Assembly (NCBI GenBank): GCA_030037105.1
Contig: JASHRY010000007.1
Span: forward strand, 1-19,161
Source of the DNA: Xanthobacteraceae bacterium
GTDB lineage: Bacteria; Pseudomonadota; Alphaproteobacteria; Rhizobiales; Xanthobacteraceae
Reading direction: 5' to 3'
Length of the DNA stretch: 19,161 bases
Each line of letters starts with the position of its first letter. Position 1 is the stretch's first letter. The translations under genes were made by a program, and so were the position numbers. Below the pieces are notes generated by a model, which ran no database searches, was not told the DNA's origin, and saw only the letters and a program-made list of their open reading frames with translations. This document shows positions 15,386 through 19,161 of this stretch, piece by piece.

Positions 15386-15547
15386 ATGGAAACGCCGCAG
15401 GATTATCGAGAATTCGCCGCGGAATGCCGACGCCTTGCAAGCAAGGCCGAGGATAAACGGCACAAAGCGATTCTGGAGCAAATGGCCGAGGTCTGGTTAC
15501 GGCTTGCCGCCGAAGCCGAGCAAAAAAGCCGGCGACAAGCGGATTAA
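15386..15547 (+). CDS. Tiny YR-x-x-A-x-x-C family protein, paralogue 1
   Basis: This is a 53-aa soluble, probably all-helical protein. It follows a pattern I associate with short Bradyrhizobium hypothetical proteins: QDYREFAAECRRLA near residues 5-18, then KAILEQMAEVWLRLAAEAE. The start is placed at ATG 15386, where the pattern begins; the frame is open upstream to 15266 without similarity. Its stop shares the palindromic TTAA with the stop of the neighbouring minus-strand gene, which encodes a related protein. Conserved Cys14 and the amphipathic helix around QMAEVW might support oligomerisation or small-molecule binding. No function is known to me. Confidence 0.72.
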   Translation: METPQDYREFAAECRRLASKAEDKRHKAILEQMAEVWLRLAAEAEQKSRRQAD

Positions 15548-15732
15548 TCAGCGCCGTCGTCGGTGTCGTTGCCCGACATGCGCTCGTTGCACGAAGGGGG
15601 CGTCACCTCGGCAAGCCGCGACCATACTTGCGCCATTTGCAGCATGGCGGCTTTGGTCTGCGGATCGTTGGTGCTGAGCGCGATTTCAAGGCAGCGCGCG
15701 GCAAACCACCGATATTGCTCCGACCGCCCCAT
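15544..15732 (-). CDS. Tiny YR-x-x-A-x-x-C family protein, paralogue 2
   Basis: This 62-aa protein is related to the 53-aa protein encoded on the opposite strand. Shared positions include QYRWFAARCLEIA against DYREFAAECRRLA, and KAAMLQMAQVWSRLAE against KAILEQMAEVWLRLAA. The C-terminus adds an acidic tail after a second Cys (NDTDDGAD). The start at 15732 has GGAAG about eight bases upstream; the open frame to 15852 has no similarity. Tail-to-tail placement with a shared TTAA stop means the two mRNAs overlap at their 3' ends if transcription runs through. Function is unknown. Confidence 0.7.
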   Translation of the reverse strand: MGRSEQYRWFAARCLEIALSTNDPQTKAAMLQMAQVWSRLAEVTPPSCNERMSGNDTDDGAD

Positions 15733-16017
15733 CTCAGGATCTTCCCGGCACCGCGCGTCATATTGCAACGCGATGGAGCGCCGTAACGTTCCAGCCTCGT
15801 ACCGAGGCGGGCGACGAAATCGCGCAGGGGCTCCCTGTCGTCCATGAACCAAGGCCGCTTGAGGCGGCTTCGCGTTGGGTCGTTTTTCGGCAAGGTTGAA
15901 CTCATACTGGCGGGCTTACGCCAAGCCGGCCGGTCCCCATTATCATTTCCGCTTGTTCTTGATTCGTTCGGGAGATGCGCCTACGCTCTCCCGACCAGCA
16001 ATCCTGTTCGGGGTACC

Positions 16018-16695
16018 ATGGCGAAGTCGATTGTGGGAGCCGTCATTGCGGCCGTGGCGTTCGTCATGGCCGTAGCGTCGACGTTCGCGCAGGATGCGCG
16101 GCAGAACGAGCCGGGGCAGTTCGACTTCTATGTCCTCTCATTGTCGTGGTCGCCGTCCTTCTGTGCAGCCGCGGCCGAGCGGCGCGGCGCGCGCGGCGCG
16201 GGGCTGCAATGTGGAGCGCGGCCCTATTCATTCATCGTGCACGGCCTCTGGCCGCAATACGAGAAGGGATTCCCCGAATATTGCCAGGTGCCGGCGCCGC
16301 GGCTCGACCGCGGCATCGTCTCTTCCATGCTCGACCTGATGCCGGCGCCGCGGCTCATCTTCAATGAGTGGGACCGTCACGGGACCTGCGCGGGACTTTC
16401 GCCGCGCGCCTATTTCGATACCGTGCGCAAAGCGCGCGCGGTCGTGAAAATCCCGCCTGAATACGTCGATCCGCAGCAGCCGCTCAACGTCACCCCGGCC
16501 GCGGTCGTCGAGGCTTTCGTCAAGGCCAACCCGCAATTGCCGCGGAACGGCATTGCGATCGGTTGCGACAAGAGGCGGCTGAGGGAGGTCCGGCTCTGCC
16601 TCTCCAAGGACCTCAAGTTCCGCGCCTGCGCCGCGGTTGCACGGCGCAGTTGTCGACGGGACCAATTGATCATGCCGCCGCTGCGCGGGGGCTGA
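16018..16695 (+). CDS. Periplasmic ribonuclease T2 family protein
   Basis: RNase T2 enzymes cleave single-stranded RNA through a 2',3'-cyclic phosphate. This 225-aa protein has a signal peptide (residues 1-24, ending STFA), so it should act in the periplasm or outside the cell, like RNase I of E. coli. Both catalytic segments are intact: FIVHGLWPQY with H75, and NEWDRHGTCAG with E117 and H121. The mature chain has eight cysteines (49, 65, 89, 124, 183, 194, 204, 212), enough for four disulfides. LSWSPSFC (42-49) is the usual first strand. ATG 16018 has GGGG about five bases upstream; the open frame to 15844 has no homology and would bury the signal peptide. Confidence 0.93.
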   Translation: MAKSIVGAVIAAVAFVMAVASTFAQDARQNEPGQFDFYVLSLSWSPSFCAAAAERRGARGAGLQCGARPYSFIVHGLWPQYEKGFPEYCQVPAPRLDRGIVSSMLDLMPAPRLIFNEWDRHGTCAGLSPRAYFDTVRKARAVVKIPPEYVDPQQPLNVTPAAVVEAFVKANPQLPRNGIAIGCDKRRLREVRLCLSKDLKFRACAAVARRSCRRDQLIMPPLRGG

Positions 16696-16859
16696 GGCTC
16701 ATGGTGTCGTCGGAGCGCCGCGGTCCATCCGATCGGCCATTCCAAGCGCGGGCGAACCGCCTGCCACGAACCGTCCGGCGTGAGACGCATGCCGCCGAAT
16801 CGTGTCCATCCCGACCAAGTCAATGATGACGGGCGCGGCGGCATGATAGTTCTGCGGCG

Positions 16860-17720
16860 ATGAACTATCGCCACGCGTTCCACGCCGGCAATTTCGCCGA
16901 TGTGCACAAGCACGCCGTGCTGGCGCGCATCCTCCTCTATCTGCGCCGCAAGCCCGCGGCCTTCCGGGTGATCGATACCCATGCCGGTGCCGGCCGCTAC
17001 GACCTGCTTGCGCCCGAGCCGATCCGCGGCGGCGGCGAATGGCGTGAGGGGATCGCGCGGGTGTGGCGGGCGCGGTCGACGGCCGCGCCGCGTGCCTTGC
17101 TCGCCCCCTATCTCGATGCCGTGGCGGCGCTCAATCCCGACGGCAAATTGCGCTTCTATCCCGGCTCGCCGCTCATCGCGGACACGCTGCTGCGGCGGCA
17201 GGATCGCCTGATCGCCTGCGAGATCGAGTCGCGGTCGGCCGTTGCGCTCGCCGCGACGCTGCGCGGAGACGCCCGCGCCAAAGCTTTAGAGATCGACGGC
17301 TTTGCGGCGCTCGGCGCCTACCTGCCGCCCAAGGAACGCCGCGGCCTCGTCCTGATCGATCCGCCGTTCGAGGACGCGGCCGACTTCATGCGCCTGCCCG
17401 CCGCGCTCGCCGCCGCCCACCGCAAATGGCCGACTGGAATCTATATGCTCTGGTATCCGATCACCGAGCGCGCGGCGCCGGAGGCGCTGGCGCGGCGGCT
17501 GCAAGGGTTAGCGGTGCCCAGAATTCTCCGCTGCGAATTCACTCCGGGCCGGCCCCGCATCGCGGCCGGTCTTGTCGGCTCCGGCCTGATCGTCATCAAT
17601 CCTCCGTTCACGCTCGAAGCCGAGCTGCGGATTCTGCTGCCGGCGCTCGGTGGGATATTCCCGCCACGGGCGGATTGGAGGCTCGACTGGCTGGCGCCGG
17701 AAATGGCGGTCAAGCCATAG
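16860..17720 (+). CDS. rlmJ: 23S rRNA (adenine-2030-N6)-methyltransferase
   Basis: RlmJ methylates N6 of A2030 in 23S rRNA with S-adenosylmethionine. It has 286 aa, the usual length. The hallmark N-terminus MNYRHAFHAGNFADVHKH (1-18) fixes the start. DTHAGAGRYDL (39-49) is the SAM-binding loop, and DPPF (167-170 in VLIDPPFED) is the catalytic motif of N6-adenine methyltransferases. GIYMLWYPI and the late VINPPF block also fit. The ribosome site before the ATG is poor. It lies 164 bases after the RNase T2 gene, in a gap where I see no other gene. The modification is not essential in E. coli. Confidence 0.95.
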   Translation: MNYRHAFHAGNFADVHKHAVLARILLYLRRKPAAFRVIDTHAGAGRYDLLAPEPIRGGGEWREGIARVWRARSTAAPRALLAPYLDAVAALNPDGKLRFYPGSPLIADTLLRRQDRLIACEIESRSAVALAATLRGDARAKALEIDGFAALGAYLPPKERRGLVLIDPPFEDAADFMRLPAALAAAHRKWPTGIYMLWYPITERAAPEALARRLQGLAVPRILRCEFTPGRPRIAAGLVGSGLIVINPPFTLEAELRILLPALGGIFPPRADWRLDWLAPEMAVKP

Positions 17721-17912
17721 TCGCCCACTTTTCCACAGGCAAAAATTAGTCTAATTAAAACCGTTGCTGGCTTAGACGTTCCGCCTCCTGTGGGGGGCCG
17801 GCGGAGTGACTTAAGGCCGTTCGCGGCTGAAGCCTTTGCCCGTGGGGATGTCCGGCCGAGCCGTCGTGCCGTGGGGAACGGCGGCGAAGCAACACGGGGA
17901 AGGAGTTGCTCG
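17721..17912. promoter_or_regulatory. Leader region of the second cold-shock gene with AT-rich palindrome
   Basis: These 192 bases probably include a promoter and a long 5' leader, as is common for cold-shock genes. AATTAG T CTAATT (17744-17756) is a perfect inverted repeat around one base, inside the only AT-rich patch (about 17740-17760). The rest is GC-rich and could fold extensively. AAGGAG (17900-17905) is the ribosome site. No confident -35/-10 pair was found. Confidence 0.45.
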
Positions 17913-18128
17913 ATGGCAATGACCGGTACGGTCAAGTTTTTCAATGGCGAGCGCGGCTACGGGTTCATCAAGCCCGACGACGGGGGGCGCGACGTGTTTG
18001 TCCATATCACCGCCGTCGAACGCGCGGGACTGAAGTCGCTGATCGAGGGGCAGCGCATCAGCTTCGACGTCGAGCCCGACAAGAAGGGCAAGGGTCCGAA
18101 GGCCGTCAATCTGGTCGTCACCAGTTAG
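17913..18128 (+). CDS. Cold-shock protein, CspA family (second paralogue)
   Basis: This 71-aa single cold-shock-domain protein has RNP1 RGYGFI (residues 14-19) and RNP2 VFVHI (28-32). ATG 17913 is chosen because AAGGAG lies seven bases upstream; a second ATG two codons later (17919) is possible. The C-terminal half (SFDVEPDKKGKGPKAVNLVV) differs strongly from the paralogue at 2894-3097 (EYELVTNRGRTSAENLKVA), so the two belong to different subgroups. The dispersed hairpin repeat begins two bases after the stop and may act as transcription terminator and RNA stabiliser. Condition of expression is unknown. Confidence 0.97.
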   Translation: MAMTGTVKFFNGERGYGFIKPDDGGRDVFVHITAVERAGLKSLIEGQRISFDVEPDKKGKGPKAVNLVVTS

Positions 18129-18129
18129 G

Positions 18130-18224
18130 GCATGATCCGGAAAAGTGGCAACCGGTTTTCCGACAAAATCATGCTCGACCAAGACGCCGGAGCGTTATCC
18201 GATTGAAGTGATCGGATCGCGCTT
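18130..18224 (+). repeat. Dispersed palindromic intergenic repeat, copy C
   Basis: The element has two hairpins. The first has outer arms GCATGAT (18130-18136) and ATCATGC (18168-18174), with nested inner arms CGGAAAA (18138-18144) and TTTTCCG (18156-18162). The second pairs 18191-18203 with 18211-18223 (13 positions, two mismatches) around a 7-base loop. The same order and much of the sequence appear at 3433-3528 on the other strand. It begins right after the cold-shock stop codon. In my knowledge this type is repeated many times in Bradyrhizobium-related genomes. Confidence 0.88.
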
Positions 18225-18356
18225 GAGGACGATGCGGCCGCGCCGTGCCGGCGCGCAGCCGATGCCGCGGCGGCTTTTGGCGCCGCCGCGAGGCGTCGTA
18301 GTCGCGGCCGCGGCGCCGCTGCCGCGATGAATGGGGCCGATGCCGATGTGCCGCCA

Positions 18357-18965
18357 ATGATGATCCTGCGTTCCGCCCCGCCCTCGCCGTTCGGCCGCAA
18401 GGTGCGCATCGCGCTGTCGCTGCTCGGCTTCGACGCCGAGGTGAGGATCGAGAACGCCGACACCGGCGATCCGCGCGACACCCTGCGCGCGCAGAATCCG
18501 CTCGGCAAGATTCCGGTGCTGATCGTGGAGGACGGCGCCGCGTACTACGATTCGCGGGTGATCCTCGAATATCTCGACCACCGCGCCGGCGGCGACAAGA
18601 TCATCCCGCGCGCGGCCGCCCGGCGCTTCGCCGCGCTGCGCCTGCAGGCGCTGTGCGACGGCATTCTCGATGCCTCGATCCTGGCCGTCTACGAGGGCCG
18701 CTGGCGCGTGCTCGAACGTCACGAGCCGAAATGGCTCGATCATCAGGCCGGCAAGGTGACGCGCGCGCTCGGCGTGCTGGAGGCCGCGCCGCCGGCATTC
18801 GCCGCTCTGCCCGACGTCGGACAGATCGCGCTCGCCTGTGCGCTCGGCTACCGCGACCTCCGCTTTGGCGGCGATTGGCGCCGCGATCATCCGCGTCTCG
18901 TCGCCTGGCTCGAGGACTTTGCCGCGCGCGTGCCCGCCTTTGCCGCGACCGCGGTGAAAGTCTGA
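18357..18965 (+). CDS. Glutathione S-transferase family protein
   Basis: This 202-aa cytosolic protein has a GST layout: an N-terminal thioredoxin-like domain to about residue 75 and a helical C-terminal domain. RSAPPSPFGRKVRIAL (5-20) holds the likely glutathione-activating Ser region. NPLGKIPVL (47-55) has the cis-proline P53, and the DSRVILEYLD stretch (65-74) replaces the common ES motif with DS. DWRRDHPRLVAWLEDF near the end fits the C-terminal helix. The start is uncertain: ATG 18357 or 18360 gives the canonical N-terminus, ATG 18327 adds 10 residues, and none has a good ribosome site. The substrate is unknown. It follows the dispersed repeat, so it is probably transcribed separately from the cold-shock gene. 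Confidence 0.88.
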   Translation: MMILRSAPPSPFGRKVRIALSLLGFDAEVRIENADTGDPRDTLRAQNPLGKIPVLIVEDGAAYYDSRVILEYLDHRAGGDKIIPRAAARRFAALRLQALCDGILDASILAVYEGRWRVLERHEPKWLDHQAGKVTRALGVLEAAPPAFAALPDVGQIALACALGYRDLRFGGDWRRDHPRLVAWLEDFAARVPAFAATAVKV

Positions 18966-18984
18966 TACCAGCGGCATTAAACGC

Positions 18985-19161
18985 TGACTCGTGTTGTCGT
19001 CATCATCCGCGCAGGCGGATGATCCAGTGGCAGATGCGTAGCCCGATGAGCGAAGCGAAATCCGGGATTTTCGCGACAGCCGGATCGGTTTTCCCGCATG
19101 TCGCTGCGCTCATGCGGGCTACGGGGATGTTGACTGGATCGTCCGCCTTCGCCTGCGCGGA
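18985..19161. repeat. Nested inverted-repeat element running off the right edge
   Basis: Outer arms: 19006-19028 (starting TCCGCGCAGGCG) and 19133-19161 read in reverse complement (TCCGCGCAGGCGAAGGCGGA...). The two arms are alike except for a 6-base gap. Inner arms: 19038-19066 (GTAGCCCGATGAGCGAAGCG...) and 19093-19122 in reverse complement (GTAGCCCGCATGAGCGCAGCG...). No protein is encoded. The left outer arm may begin near 18985, so the element probably continues past the window. It looks like a small REP/MITE-like insertion, perhaps one repeat nested within another. Confidence 0.75.

Noticed and set aside
13945..16695. Considered whether RNase T2 with the small neighbours is a toxin-antitoxin or contact-dependent inhibition module
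   Set aside because: The nuclease carries an ordinary signal peptide and full-length T2 domain, lacks a delivery domain, and no neighbour is a coupled cytosolic immunity candidate on the same strand.

Overview
The window is GC-rich chromosomal DNA of an alphaproteobacterium. The gene content and protein sequences point to the Hyphomicrobiales (Rhizobiales), close to Bradyrhizobium or the Xanthobacteraceae. I infer this from recall of typical gene orders and families: pmbA / inositol-phosphatase-like / DUF4170 / waaA / lpxK, DUF6101 divergent from pmbA, ubiA near rsmE, a PgsA-like gene divergent from purM-purN, and a palindromic intergenic repeat common in that group. No database search was run. 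Nearly all of the window is housekeeping. I see no tRNA, rRNA, CRISPR array, phage gene or transposase.

Layout. 1-287: no gene I can support. 288-2752: a PgsA-like CDP-alcohol phosphatidyltransferase (-) divergent from purM-purN (+), which carry out two steps of IMP synthesis. 2837-4850, minus strand: a cold-shock protein with its own terminator, a 432-base gap holding a 20-bp palindrome and a dispersed hairpin repeat, a TerC-family membrane protein, and nucleoside diphosphate kinase. 4997-9763, minus strand: a compact run of pmbA, a phosphatase, a DUF4170 protein, Kdo transferase waaA and lipid A 4'-kinase lpxK. waaA and lpxK act on adjacent steps of Kdo-lipid A synthesis, and their genes overlap by one base. 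10037-11505, plus strand: a DUF6101 protein, then an SDR dehydrogenase. 11624-13020, minus strand: a small exported protein translationally coupled to ubiA (ubiquinone synthesis).

13211-18965 holds rsmE, a group of small exported or cytosolic proteins of unknown role (94, 150, 73, 53 and 62 aa), a periplasmic RNase T2, the 23S rRNA methyltransferase rlmJ, a second cold-shock protein and a glutathione S-transferase-like protein. Three RNA-acting enzymes (rsmE, RNase T2, rlmJ) and two cold-shock proteins are therefore present, but nothing in the layout makes them one system.

The least explained parts are: two paralogous tiny proteins arranged tail to tail at 15386-15732; the cluster of small secreted proteins around them; the dispersed palindromic repeat (two full copies at 3433-3528 and 18130-18224, one fragment at 11520-11543); and a nested inverted-repeat element at 18985-19161 that runs off the right edge. 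I found no convincing undescribed multi-gene system. The proposals below are modest and labelled as inference.
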